Notes: generated by a model not told the origin, from the letters alone. A stretch of DNA of 64,000 bases from JARFQH01 sp041299015 (GCA_041299015.1 JBFYWB010000054.1:1-64000); one strand, 5' to 3'; counted from the first letter of the stretch, positions 16,395-24,877 are shown. A program made the numbers and translations.

Positions 16395-16529
16395 TCAGCG
16401 CGGCGGGGAAGGTGGTGAAGGGGTCTTCGCGTCTTGAAACCGGTTGATGGGCATCCGGGATATTACAGTATTTCGGTCGGTGTGCTGGCGTTGGTGGTCG
16501 GTAGTACCGCCAGGCTCCTTGTCGTTCAT
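16395..16529 (-). CDS. candidate mgtE leader peptide ending in proline repeats
   Basis: 44-codon ORF immediately upstream of the mgtE hairpin. It begins MNDKEPGGTTDH and ends KTPSPPSPPR-stop: five prolines in the last eight residues before the stop, including two Pro-Pro pairs. Proline-rich leader peptides (mgtL) control Mg2+ transporter genes in enterobacteria, where ribosome stalling or abortion on such codons is the sensor; this ORF is not obviously homologous but has the same logic. The ribosome-binding site is weak (agg 9 bases upstream). Codons 32-35 (CAA GAC GCG AAG, 16425-16436) can pair with the 5' arm of the downstream hairpin, giving a competing structure. Confidence 0.55.
   Translation of the reverse strand: MNDKEPGGTTDHQRQHTDRNTVISRMPINRFQDAKTPSPPSPPR
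16425..16436 (-). promoter_or_regulatory. anti-sequestration segment inside the mgtE leader ORF
   Basis: The mRNA segment CAAGACGCGAAG is complementary at 11 of 12 positions to CTTCACGTCTTG, the 5' arm of the ribosome-binding-site hairpin (16368-16379). It is therefore a near copy of the 3' arm and can compete with it. Confidence 0.6.
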
Positions 16530-16756
16530 AAGTGGTGCCTGTTCTCGATCAGTGTAGAGATTTAGGGGCAGCGAATCACGGCGCATTCATTTCTCGCTCT
16601 GCAAATTCACTTCCCACAATCGGGACCATCAGGACGATTGATAACAAATCTTTTTGACGTTAATTAATGTGCTGCCATATTTCAAGCACTATTTTGAATC
16701 CCTTCACTTATGGGGTTATTGGGGAGACCCAAGTGCGGATAATCCGGCGTCATGGG

Positions 16757-19087
16757 TTACACCAAACCGGTAAACTCAAATTCCAACTTGGTCTGAAATT
16801 TTTCGATCCGTTTGAAAATTTCTTTCAGCATTTTTTGTTCGATGTTGGTCAGTTTTTTCGGATTGATATAGTTATTGGGCGCGGTTTTTTCGTCGATGAC
16901 CGCGGTGACCTGCCGGACGAAACGCAACTGCATCAAAAAACCATAGGCCTTTTCGAGCTCATCGTACTCCGGCGCCGTGATCACCTTCTTGAGCTGCAAG
17001 TGACTCAGGCGCTCCAGCGTGTTGGTCTGTTCGATTTTGTGCTTTAGGGCGTATATGCGGACGAAGTCCACGATGGGTGTCATTGCACTTTTTATGTCCA
17101 AGGCGCTGCGGTGTTTGCCCTTGGATTCGACCACAAAGTTTCGAAAAAAGCCGATGGGCGGTTTGAAATGCAGGGCGTTTTCGGTCAGGTGGCGAAAAAA
17201 ACCGGACCAGCCTTCGAGAGAATCGAAAAGGTGTTGGCGCAGGGCATTAATCAAGAAAGGCTCTCCGAAACCGTGGCGGAAGTCAAAAAAGATGCTGGCC
17301 TGGAGTAAATCTTCCGGTTCGGCGGCGTGAATCCAGGCTGAAAAATAGGCCTTCCAAGTCGACAGAGGCTGACACCACTTGGGATTTTTTGCCATTACCC
17401 CGCCGGTACAGAATTCGAACCCGGCTTGGTCGAGCAGCGTGCAGGCTTTTTCACCGAATTTCAGAAAGTATTCTCTTGTGGCGGGGTCGTCTTTCGGGTC
17501 GACGTCTTCGTAGACAATGGCATTGTCCTGATCGGTTTTAAGGGTTTGCTCATGCCGGCCCTCACTTCCCATGATCATGAACACAAACCGTGCCGGCGGC
17601 TGTCCCAGTTCTTCCAGGGTAAAGGCCATGACCTTTTTGAGGATGGCATCGGACACCGCGGTGATGAAACGCGTGAGGTTCTGGGCCTTTGCGCCGCTGG
17701 TGATCAAACTGCGCAGCAGCTGCGGCATTCGTCGATTGCGGTCGATAATTTGCGCCATGCTGCCGGCTTCGGAGATTTCGCGTAGCAGAAACAACGGTGA
17801 CTGGCCTTGAGCCGAAAGAAGATCGCGGCTCGATAGGATTCCAACGACGTTTTCCGTAGCATCCATGACGGCAAGGTGGCGGATGTCATCTTTCATCATC
17901 GACATGAGGGCTTCGAAAATCAAGGCCTGATCCGCGATCGTTCGAACCGGCGACGACATGATTTCCAACACCGGTCGCTTGATGTTCAGACCGGCCGCGA
18001 TCACCTTCAACGCGAGATCTTTTTCGGTTACGACCCCCACGCATTTGTCGGCCGCGGTCTTCAGAAAGATCGAGCTGATCTTTTCCCGGCTCATTAATTG
18101 CGCGGCTTCCTGGATGGTCATGTCGATACTGCCGAAAACCGGCCGCCGAGTGTAAAGGCTGGCCACCGGTTGGTTGAAAAACTGGAGGCCCTCTTCCTGT
18201 GACTGGATGGTTTTGGCGATGATGGCCGCATAGGATTTTTCCAGCATGCGGCGGCCGAAAATGTCCGTGAAGTATTCCGTGAATGTTTCGAAGCGGTTGC
18301 AGACGTCCAGAAACGATTGTTTGGGCAAAAGGTAAAAAAAAGATTTTTCAGTCACCCGCATCGTGCGCACTGAAATGCCATCGTTTAGCAGAATCGAAAT
18401 GCCGCCGTAGATGTCGCCTTCTGCGAGTACCTCAACCATCTTCTTTCTGTTTTGTTCCTCGTAATACCATTCGGCGGAACCTCTCTGAAGAATATACAAG
18501 TATCCGATGCGCGTTCGACCTTGCACAAACAAAATCGTGTCTTTGGGGTAATGAACCATGGTCAAATCCGCCACGATCTTCTCGATTTCCTCGGATGGCA
18601 AAAAGGAGAACGGAACCAGTTGCGACAAAAAGAGTTTGGCTTGGCCGAATTCGATGATGGAGGCCAGCGACGTATCGAATATGTTCCTGCTGAAATTTTC
18701 CAGAAAATATTCGTAAAATGATTTGTACCGTGTGCATAGGTCCAGGAAAATTTCCTCGGAAACTCTGTATCCGGTGCAGTCTTCCTCGACAATGGCAGTC
18801 CTCAGGGAAATTCCAGCATTGAGCAGGATCGTAATACCGCCGAACACCTCACCCGGTTTGATGAATCCGGTCGGTTTTTCGGCGCCTTTTTTCTCGTCGA
18901 AAAGTGCCAGCGCGCCCCTTTTTACAATAAAGATGCTGTCGATCTTCGACTGACCCTGAACGGCGTATGCCGTTCCCTTGGGATAGCTTTCCTCGGTAGC
19001 GGTTTCCGCTATTTTCTGGCGTTCTTCCCTGGGCAGGAAAGAAAAATGGGGCATGCCCGATAGGTATTGGTAAATCCGTTTGTCCAT
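16757..19087 (-). CDS. cNMP-binding/CBS/DUF294 putative nucleotidyltransferase
   Basis: 776-residue cytosolic signalling protein. Two cyclic-nucleotide-binding-like domains in tandem (about 10-130 and 155-285; GEVFGGITILLNAGISLRT and GDIYGGISILLNDGISVRT are near repeats), a CBS pair (about 310-430; TEKDLALKVIA and GILSSRDLLSA), then DUF294-type nucleotidyltransferase with GSEGRHEQTLKTDQDNAI (about 510-530) and a helical DUF294 C-terminal domain. Members of this class resemble the uridylyltransferase GlnD core, but their substrates are unknown. Most relatives carry a single cNMP domain; here it is duplicated. ATG start; the leader carries no obvious hairpin. Confidence 0.9.
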   Translation of the reverse strand: MDKRIYQYLSGMPHFSFLPREERQKIAETATEESYPKGTAYAVQGQSKIDSIFIVKRGALALFDEKKGAEKPTGFIKPGEVFGGITILLNAGISLRTAIVEEDCTGYRVSEEIFLDLCTRYKSFYEYFLENFSRNIFDTSLASIIEFGQAKLFLSQLVPFSFLPSEEIEKIVADLTMVHYPKDTILFVQGRTRIGYLYILQRGSAEWYYEEQNRKKMVEVLAEGDIYGGISILLNDGISVRTMRVTEKSFFYLLPKQSFLDVCNRFETFTEYFTDIFGRRMLEKSYAAIIAKTIQSQEEGLQFFNQPVASLYTRRPVFGSIDMTIQEAAQLMSREKISSIFLKTAADKCVGVVTEKDLALKVIAAGLNIKRPVLEIMSSPVRTIADQALIFEALMSMMKDDIRHLAVMDATENVVGILSSRDLLSAQGQSPLFLLREISEAGSMAQIIDRNRRMPQLLRSLITSGAKAQNLTRFITAVSDAILKKVMAFTLEELGQPPARFVFMIMGSEGRHEQTLKTDQDNAIVYEDVDPKDDPATREYFLKFGEKACTLLDQAGFEFCTGGVMAKNPKWCQPLSTWKAYFSAWIHAAEPEDLLQASIFFDFRHGFGEPFLINALRQHLFDSLEGWSGFFRHLTENALHFKPPIGFFRNFVVESKGKHRSALDIKSAMTPIVDFVRIYALKHKIEQTNTLERLSHLQLKKVITAPEYDELEKAYGFLMQLRFVRQVTAVIDEKTAPNNYINPKKLTNIEQKMLKEIFKRIEKFQTKLEFEFTGLV

Positions 19088-19303
19088 TCAAATTCCTCGG
19101 CTATGAAAAAAGGTGGAAACCGCACCGGGTCATTATAAACAAAAATCGCTTGAACATTCAATGCGGAACCGCAACCGCGGAAAGCCGGCGTGGGGCGGCG
19201 TTATTTGAGGGACGGACCGTTACTTGAGGCACAAACGTGACGATCGGGCATTTTTGACGGTGGTTCCGCTCCGCTAGATGAAACACCATGTCGTCCATAG
19301 GTA

Positions 19304-19332
19304 TTGTTAACGTGCTCAAAAGTCGATATAAA
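19304..19332 (+). promoter_or_regulatory. putative sigma70 promoter for the SH3-domain protein
   Basis: TTGTTA (19304-19309), 17-base spacer, TATAAA (19327-19332). Hexamers match four and five of six. It lies about 90 bases before the gene start. Confidence 0.45.
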
Positions 19333-19419
19333 AGATGCTTGAAGGACGGCTTCATTTATGAGATTCTATTGGTCGTATAACATCTCAATTCCCGTAACCC
19401 TTTGAGGAAAGAATCGATC

Positions 19420-20082
19420 ATGATGCCGCTGATGAAAAGCCTCCTATTCTTCGGAATTTGCGCGCTGTTGTTTGCTGTTCCGGTTCATGCCACCACGATG
19501 TACGTGAACGATATCGTTGAGATTACCCTTCGTACCGGCCAGAGTCTCGACCACAAGATACTGAGCTTCCTCCAGTCCGGTCAGCGGCTTGAGGTCCTTC
19601 AAACGAACGACCAGTGGGCCCACGTGCGGACGGCAAATGGGAAAGAAGGCTGGGTCTTGACCCGCTACCTGACTCCTGAACCGACCAGCAAGATCAAACT
19701 GGAAAGGTTGGAGGAAAAGCAAAAAAGCGTTTTGGAGCAAAATGCGGCCTTACTTCAGGAAAACCAACTGCTCAAGGGCGAGAACAAGAAGCTTTCCAAC
19801 GCTCTTTCATCAACGGATAAAGGCTTGAGCCAGATCCGCACTGAGTACGACGCACTCAAATCAGAATCGAGCGAATTCCTGGCATTGAAGGCCAAATACG
19901 AACAAACAGCCACCCGTCTCGATCAGGAAACCCGCAAAGCCAGCCAGCTCGAAGAGCATGTGGCGAGGCTCGAGCGCAGCTATGCGATCAAATGGTTTCT
20001 GGCCGGCTCGGGAGTTCTCCTGTTCGGTTTTGTGGTCGGATTCAGCCTCAAGCGCCAACGGCGGCGCCCGTCACTGCTCTAA
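19420..20082 (+). CDS. SH3-domain coiled-coil membrane protein (TIGR04211-like)
   Basis: 220-residue envelope protein. A signal peptide (FFGICALLFAVPVHA) is followed by a bacterial SH3 domain (about 25-90: YVNDIVEITLRTGQSLDHKI, WAHVRTANGKEGWVLTRYL), a long coiled coil rich in Leu/Glu/Lys (about 95-190) and a C-terminal membrane helix (WFLAGSGVLLFGFVVGF) ending in a basic KRQRRRP tail. This order is that of YgiM/TIGR04211 family proteins, thought to bind cell-wall or envelope components. The start is the ATG at 19420-19422, 10 bases after gaggaaag; a TTG six codons upstream is less likely. Appears monocistronic. Confidence 0.85.
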   Translation: MMPLMKSLLFFGICALLFAVPVHATTMYVNDIVEITLRTGQSLDHKILSFLQSGQRLEVLQTNDQWAHVRTANGKEGWVLTRYLTPEPTSKIKLERLEEKQKSVLEQNAALLQENQLLKGENKKLSNALSSTDKGLSQIRTEYDALKSESSEFLALKAKYEQTATRLDQETRKASQLEEHVARLERSYAIKWFLAGSGVLLFGFVVGFSLKRQRRRPSLL

Positions 20083-20243
20083 TTCTCCTGATGCAGGGCA
20101 TTTAATTCTGACTCAGGCGTGCCCTTTGCGGCGCTGTTTTTGACCGATTATTTTGCGTAGACTTGGGATGGCGGCACCTTCAGGGTAACTTAAATTAATC
20201 GAGGCCCTTGAAGTTGGGGTTCACGCTGCGACGACCGGCGTCC

Positions 20244-20522
20244 TCATTCCTCGGCATCCTCGTCGCTTTCATCATACGGCGCGTAATCAAAAGTCTTCAC
20301 ATCGAATGTTTTCGTCCCGTTTGAATCGACCGAGACCCTTCCGGTTGCTTGGATCTCCTCATCGATCATGTTCAGCAGCTTTTTCCCGGTGCGGTTCATT
20401 TCGACGATGTATTCGTCCTCATCGGTCGAAATTTTGACGCCGGTGTTGTCATCGTCGTCATCCAATGGATCTACGAAACCGATGAGGGTGATTTCTTCCC
20501 TGGAATCTTTTTCTCTTTTCAT
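20244..20522 (-). CDS. small acidic hypothetical protein
   Basis: 92-residue, very acidic protein (DPLDDDDDNTG near the N-terminus, YDESDEDAEE at the C-terminus). It has no membrane span or cysteine cluster and is not recognised. The middle (STDEDEYIVEMNRTGKKLLN and EIQATGRVSVDSNGTKTFDV) looks like a small beta-rich domain. The ATG follows a good ribosome-binding site (agagggagac). A -24/-12 promoter lies about 70 bases upstream, suggesting sigma54-dependent expression, perhaps under nitrogen or other stress control. Confidence 0.7.
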   Translation of the reverse strand: MKREKDSREEITLIGFVDPLDDDDDNTGVKISTDEDEYIVEMNRTGKKLLNMIDEEIQATGRVSVDSNGTKTFDVKTFDYAPYDESDEDAEE

Positions 20523-20591
20523 CTTGTCTCCCTCTTGTTGATAATCTCGTCGGGTCGGTCAGCGCTGCACACACTGAGGCCTGATTTCAAA

Positions 20592-20607
20592 AGCAATTCT
20601 TGTGCCG
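20592..20607 (-). promoter_or_regulatory. sigma54 (-24/-12) promoter for the acidic protein
   Basis: Minus strand CGGCAC-AAGAA-TTGCT, against the consensus TGGCAC-N5-TTGCW: a single mismatch, with the invariant GG and GC exactly 10 bases apart. About 70 bases upstream of the gene start at 20522. Confidence 0.7.
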
Positions 20608-21022
20608 CTCTCGTAACATTTGGGAATTGTATCGATCAAACCCAATGGGCGATGTGACAGATAGAACTTGTTGTTCCGGTCTGACGGCCGGTGCCTGTCG
20701 AACCGCAATTCGAGGAATCCGCTATCTAATTACAAGTAATTGAAAATATAATTATTTATCAGAATATCGGCACCGTTTATCCGCCGTGGAAATATTGGGG
20801 ACGGTTATCGGGCCCATGCGTGACAGGATGGGAACACAAAATTCCTTTAAAGAAAAAAAACGGAACCGTCAGTTCTTTACTCTGCCTCTCCCGATCTGAA
20901 TCCGTAAGAACGGAAAGCGGTATCCGATCACGGTTGCACTGCCAAGTCGTCTGAAATCAAAGTCCGGCGCCTTTCACGCTCACCGGTTGGTTGCTGAGGC
21001 TTTCTTCTCGAATTTTAATTTT
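20608..21022. other. intergenic region between two divergent sigma54 promoters
   Basis: About 415 bases, AT-rich near 20728-20765. No gene is supported. It could contain enhancer-binding sites serving both divergent -24/-12 promoters, but I did not find a convincing palindrome. Confidence 0.35.
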
Positions 21023-21039
21023 TTGGCATTAACCTTGCT
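21023..21039 (+). promoter_or_regulatory. sigma54 (-24/-12) promoter candidate for the kamA operon
   Basis: TTGGCAT-TAACC-TTGCT matches the -24/-12 consensus except C to T at the sixth base of the -24 element; GG (21025-21026) and GC (21037-21038) are exactly 10 bases apart. It lies 240 bases before the KamA-like gene, leaving a leader of about 225 bases. Confidence 0.6.
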
Positions 21040-21278
21040 TAGCGATTGACAACACCTGGCCTTGTGACCTGGCCCCTGCCAATAAATAGACGAAAAAACG
21101 GCGGGCGGGCGATGTCTTCGCTCACCGCTTATGTTTTCTCGCCCGGATTCCGCTGCTGGTTCGGAGCGGTAGACAATGTTCGATAGCTGTGCAAGCGCGA
21201 CTGTCGGCGGCATGGGTTGCCAAGCGGTATTCGCGTACAGGTCCCCAATCGATCCACTCAGACAAAGGAGAACCGGGA

Positions 21279-22649
21279 ATGCATCCGAACCCATCATTTT
21301 TTCAACCTACCGTTGCCAATAATTCACCGGATACCATACAGGGGAAGGAAGATGAGGAACCTCCGGGTAGTCAGGCAGCGGCTTCCGAGCCGACTGCCAG
21401 CTGCGGTGTGCGGCGACTTGCCCACCCTAATGACGCGGCCATCGTCCTCAGATTCCCCCCCGATCGTATCGCCCGTACTTCTTTAAAAACGCGCGCTTTC
21501 CGGCGCAAATTTTTTCCCGGTGTTCCCGACAAGAACTGGAATGATTGGCAATGGCAGATCAGAAACCGGATCCGTCATTACGGCCAGCTTCAGATGATGC
21601 TGGATCTCTCTGCTCCGGAAAAAGGCGTCAGTGGCCATATCGGCCCCAAACTGCCCATGGGCATTACGCCATACTACATGAGTCTTTTGTCTGTTGACGA
21701 TGCCGCCCAGCCTTTGCGGCGCACGGTGGTGCCGACGACAAGCGAGTTCGTCAAGTCGCCCGGTGAGGCGGAGGACCCACTCGGAGAAGAAAACCAGAGC
21801 CCGGTACCGGGATTGGTTCACCGATACCCCGACCGGGTCCTTTTGTTGGTACACGATTTTTGTTCCACCTATTGCCGCTACTGTACGCGGTCCCGAGTCG
21901 TGGGGCACGGGGCCATTCTCCCGAGCCGGTCGCGTCTCGAACAGGCGATCGATTATGTCCGTGCGACACCGTCCGTTCGTGATGTACTGGTGTCCGGCGG
22001 CGACCCGTTGACCCTCAATGACGACCGTTTGGAGTGGATTCTGGCGCGTCTGCGTCGGATTTCCCATGTTGAGATCGTACGGATCGGAACCAAGATTCCC
22101 GCCGTTTTACCGCAGCGGGTCACCGGTCGCTTGGTGCGGATGCTGCGGAAGTATCACCCCCTCTGGATGAGCCTGCACTTTACCCATCCGGATGAGTGCA
22201 CGCCGGAGGCCACCCGGGCCTGTGGAATGCTGGCCGATGCCGGTATTCCCCTGGGGTCGCAAACGGTTCTGCTCAAGGGGGTAAACGATACGGTAGACAC
22301 CATGAAGTCGCTCTGCCACAATCTCATGCGCATGCGCGTGCGGCCTTACTACCTCTACCAGTGCGACCCCATAACGGGTTCGGGTCATTTCCGCACATCG
22401 ATTGCGCAGGGCTTGGAGGTCATTCGGGGTCTGAGAGGGTTTACCAGTGGGTATGCCGTGCCGACCTATGTCGTGGATGCGCCGGGCGGCGGCGGCAAGG
22501 TTCCGCTGATGCCCGATTACCTCGCCGGCCGTGAAGAATCCGATCTTTTGCTGCGCAACTATGAAGATCGGTTGTTCCGTTATCCGGATTGCCGGGGCGC
22601 CGATATCCAAACCGGCGCTTCTGCCCATCTGTCGGAATCCATACCATAA
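21279..22649 (+). CDS. kamA: KamA-family radical SAM lysine 2,3-aminomutase
   Basis: 456-residue PLP- and SAM-dependent aminomutase, predicted to convert L-lysine to L-beta-lysine by radical 1,2-amino migration. The radical SAM cluster motif CSTYCRYC places Cys at 195, 199 and 202. The PLP Lys is in VDAPGGGGKVPL (Lys407). The segment VLVSGGDPLTL is the SAM-binding GGDP motif, and MSLHFTHPDECTPEA is typical of the family. The start is the ATG at 21279-21281 behind caaaggag; a longer frame back to 21189 has no support. First gene of an operon with two ATP-grasp ligases and a GNAT-HDAC fusion. Lysine is the usual substrate, but a glutamate or another amino acid cannot be excluded. Confidence 0.88.
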   Translation: MHPNPSFFQPTVANNSPDTIQGKEDEEPPGSQAAASEPTASCGVRRLAHPNDAAIVLRFPPDRIARTSLKTRAFRRKFFPGVPDKNWNDWQWQIRNRIRHYGQLQMMLDLSAPEKGVSGHIGPKLPMGITPYYMSLLSVDDAAQPLRRTVVPTTSEFVKSPGEAEDPLGEENQSPVPGLVHRYPDRVLLLVHDFCSTYCRYCTRSRVVGHGAILPSRSRLEQAIDYVRATPSVRDVLVSGGDPLTLNDDRLEWILARLRRISHVEIVRIGTKIPAVLPQRVTGRLVRMLRKYHPLWMSLHFTHPDECTPEATRACGMLADAGIPLGSQTVLLKGVNDTVDTMKSLCHNLMRMRVRPYYLYQCDPITGSGHFRTSIAQGLEVIRGLRGFTSGYAVPTYVVDAPGGGGKVPLMPDYLAGREESDLLLRNYEDRLFRYPDCRGADIQTGASAHLSESIP

Positions 22650-22679
22650 AGCTTACATTTATCCAGGTTATAGAATCAA

Positions 22680-22725
22680 CGGGTTTCCGGTATGTGAAAT
22701 GGTTCCGGAAACCCGCAAGGTTTTT
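22680..22725 (+). terminator. hairpin between kamA and the first ATP-grasp gene
   Basis: CGGGTTTCCGG (22680-22690) pairs perfectly over 11 bp with CCGGAAACCCG (22705-22715); TTTTT follows five bases later (22721-22725). The T-run is slightly distant, so this may be a leaky terminator that lowers expression of the downstream genes, or an mRNA-stability element. Confidence 0.5.
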
Positions 22726-22798
22726 CACCGGGCCGAATTTTGCCGGTGCGGAGAAGACATTCTCATTGAGGAGAACCATCCAAAACAGGCAGTTGACC

Positions 22799-23812
22799 AT
22801 GAAAATCGGACTTACCTACGACTTGCGCTCGGAGTACCTGGCTGCCGGGTTTAGTGAGGAGGAAACGGCCGAATTCGACCGTGACGATACCGTGGCCGCT
22901 ATCGAAAAGGCCCTCCAGTCCCTGGGCCATTCAACCGACCGTATCGGTAGTGTGCGCAGCCTGTTCGGACGTCTTTCCAGCGGCGATCGGTGGGACCTTG
23001 TTTTCAACATTGCCGAGGGTCTCAACGGCATCGGCCGGGAGGCCCAAGTGCCGGCGGCGTTGGATGTTTACGGTATTCCCTACACTTTTTCGGACCCCCT
23101 GGTGATGGCGCTGACCCTGCACAAGGGTATGACGAAGCGGGTTGTGCGCGATGCCGGCGTCCCGACAGCGGATTTTGGGGTGGTAAGATTCCGCAGCGAG
23201 GCAGAGCAGTTCTCCTTTCCGCCGCCGTATTTTATCAAACCATTGGCCGAAGGGACCGGTAAAGGGGTTTCACCGCAATCGATCGTTCGACGCTCGGAAG
23301 ATCTTGCCAACGCCTGTGAGGCGCTGATCGCCGCCTTTCGTCAACCGGTTCTGGTCGAACGCTTTCTGCCGGGCAGAGAGTTTACGGTCGGTATCGTGGG
23401 TACCGGTGACCAGGCCAGGGTGATCGGCACCATCGAAGTGCATCTGCTGGCCGGCGCCGAACCCGAGGTCTACTCTTATGTCAACAAGGAACGTTACGAA
23501 GAACTGGTTGAATACCGGCTCGGTCGCCCGGATGACGATCCACCGGTGAAGGCGGCCGAAATTATCGCGTTGCGGGCCTGGCAGGTGCTCGAATGCCGCG
23601 ATGCCGGCCGGATCGATCTGCGCTGCGATGAGAGGGGGCGGCCGCATTTCATGGAGGTTAACCCGCTGGCCGGTTTACACCCTTTTCATTCGGACCTTCC
23701 GATCATCTGCAACCACATCGGCATGCCCTATCAGGATCTGATCCGGGAAATCGTGGATTCCGCAGCAAAACGGATCCGGTCCCGTTGCGACTGCAAAGGA
23801 GCGATCGGCTGA
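22799..23812 (+). CDS. ATP-grasp ligase (D-Ala-D-Ala ligase fold), first copy
   Basis: 337-residue ATP-grasp enzyme, expected to activate a carboxylate as acylphosphate and join it to an amine. Visible features: N-terminal domain MKIGLTYDLRSEY, the Ddl-like DLVFNIAEGLNGIGREAQVP (counterpart of the NxxEGxxGE loop), YGIPYTFSDPLVMALTLHKG, the ATP-binding lobe with YFIKPLAEGTGKGV and LVERFLPGREFTVGI, and the metal-binding C-terminal RIDLRCDERGRPHFMEVNPL. It lacks MurF/Ddl neighbours and sits with KamA, so peptidoglycan synthesis is unlikely. Start chosen at ATG 22799 because homology begins there; the ribosome-binding site is weak. Ends 1 base before the second ligase. Confidence 0.85.
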   Translation: MKIGLTYDLRSEYLAAGFSEEETAEFDRDDTVAAIEKALQSLGHSTDRIGSVRSLFGRLSSGDRWDLVFNIAEGLNGIGREAQVPAALDVYGIPYTFSDPLVMALTLHKGMTKRVVRDAGVPTADFGVVRFRSEAEQFSFPPPYFIKPLAEGTGKGVSPQSIVRRSEDLANACEALIAAFRQPVLVERFLPGREFTVGIVGTGDQARVIGTIEVHLLAGAEPEVYSYVNKERYEELVEYRLGRPDDDPPVKAAEIIALRAWQVLECRDAGRIDLRCDERGRPHFMEVNPLAGLHPFHSDLPIICNHIGMPYQDLIREIVDSAAKRIRSRCDCKGAIG

Positions 23813-23813
23813 T

Positions 23814-24872
23814 ATGCGTGTGGCCGTCGTACACAACGCTGTAACCGATGACAGCGCCCCCGATGAACGCGACGTGCTCGTTCAGGCCGAGGCCATACAC
23901 AACGCCCTCGACCTCTTGGCGCATCAGAGTTGCGTTGTTCCCTGTTCATTGGACCTCGAACGCGTCAAAGATCGGTTGGAACAGTTTCGACCGGAGATCG
24001 TCTTCAACCTGGTGGAGTCACTCGATGGACAAGGGCGCCTGGCCCATTTGTTTCCCGCGCTGCTCGACGCGATGGCGGTTCCCTACACCGGTTCACCGAC
24101 CTTGACGCTGATGGTGAGCACCCATAAGATCATGGCCAAAGAAATCCTGGCAGGTTTCGGACTGCGGACGCCGACCTGGCTCGACCCCTTTCCGCCGGAA
24201 CCATTGCGCCTGGCGCCTGCCGGTTCGTTGCGCCGGGGACGTTCGGAAAACGATCTCTGGATTGTCAAATCGGTGTGGGAGCATGCCTCTTTCGGTATGG
24301 AAGAAGACGCTCTGGTGACCGACGTCACCGAAGCGGAGATCGAGACGATCATAAAAGACCGGGCGCCCCGTCTCGGCGGGGCTTGTTTTGCCGAGGCTTA
24401 CATAGACGGGCGTGAATTCAATTTGGCCGTGCTGGCCGGCCCAGATGGGCCCGAAGTCCTGCCGCCGGCCGAAATCATCTTCGAAGGCTATGACGACCGC
24501 AAACCTCGGATTGTCGGTTACCGTGCCAAATGGGCCCAGGATTCTTACGAATACCTTCACACCCCCCGACGGTTTGATTTTCCACCTGCGGATGACGGGC
24601 TGTTGACACGGCTCAAGGCTAATGCGGTCGCCTGTTGGCGAATTTTCGGGCTGGGCGGTTATGCGCGAGTCGATTTTCGAGTTGATGACTACGGCACGCC
24701 TTGGATCCTGGAGGTCAATACCAACCCTTGCCTGTCGCCGGATGCCGGTTTTGCTGCCGCTCTGGCCCAAGCCGGTTTGTCTTACCCGGCTGCCGTGGAG
24801 AGGATCCTTGAAGACGGGTTGCGGGACGACCCGCATGCGTGGGATAGGCGTCACCGTTTCGAGGGAGCTTGA
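23814..24872 (+). CDS. ATP-grasp ligase (D-Ala-D-Ala ligase fold), second copy
   Basis: 352-residue ATP-grasp enzyme, a diverged paralogue of the preceding one. It shows EIVFNLVESLDGQGRLAHL (loop equivalent to FNIAEGLNG in the first copy), PYTGSPTLTLMVSTHKIMAK, LWIVKSVWEHASFGMEEDAL in the ATP lobe, CFAEAYIDGREFNLAVLA, and the metal-site ending ARVDFRVDDYGTPWILEVNT. The gene starts 1 base after the stop of copy one and overlaps the next start region, so translation is likely coupled. Two ligases in series imply two successive amide bonds or two alternative acceptors. Substrates unknown. Confidence 0.85.
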   Translation: MRVAVVHNAVTDDSAPDERDVLVQAEAIHNALDLLAHQSCVVPCSLDLERVKDRLEQFRPEIVFNLVESLDGQGRLAHLFPALLDAMAVPYTGSPTLTLMVSTHKIMAKEILAGFGLRTPTWLDPFPPEPLRLAPAGSLRRGRSENDLWIVKSVWEHASFGMEEDALVTDVTEAEIETIIKDRAPRLGGACFAEAYIDGREFNLAVLAGPDGPEVLPPAEIIFEGYDDRKPRIVGYRAKWAQDSYEYLHTPRRFDFPPADDGLLTRLKANAVACWRIFGLGGYARVDFRVDDYGTPWILEVNTNPCLSPDAGFAAALAQAGLSYPAAVERILEDGLRDDPHAWDRRHRFEGA

Positions 24873-24877
24873 AACCG

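Noticed and set aside
16334..16680. M-box magnesium riboswitch ahead of mgtE
   Set aside because: The conserved M-box core is not present; the leader instead holds a short ORF and a ribosome-binding-site hairpin.
20610..21278. Lysine riboswitch ahead of the KamA operon
   Set aside because: I could not find the conserved L-box core or its five-helix layout; only a -24/-12 promoter element is supported.
22799..24872. Peptidoglycan D-Ala-D-Ala ligases
   Set aside because: Two diverged copies next to KamA and a GNAT-HDAC fusion, with no mur genes; the fold matches but the context argues for another substrate.
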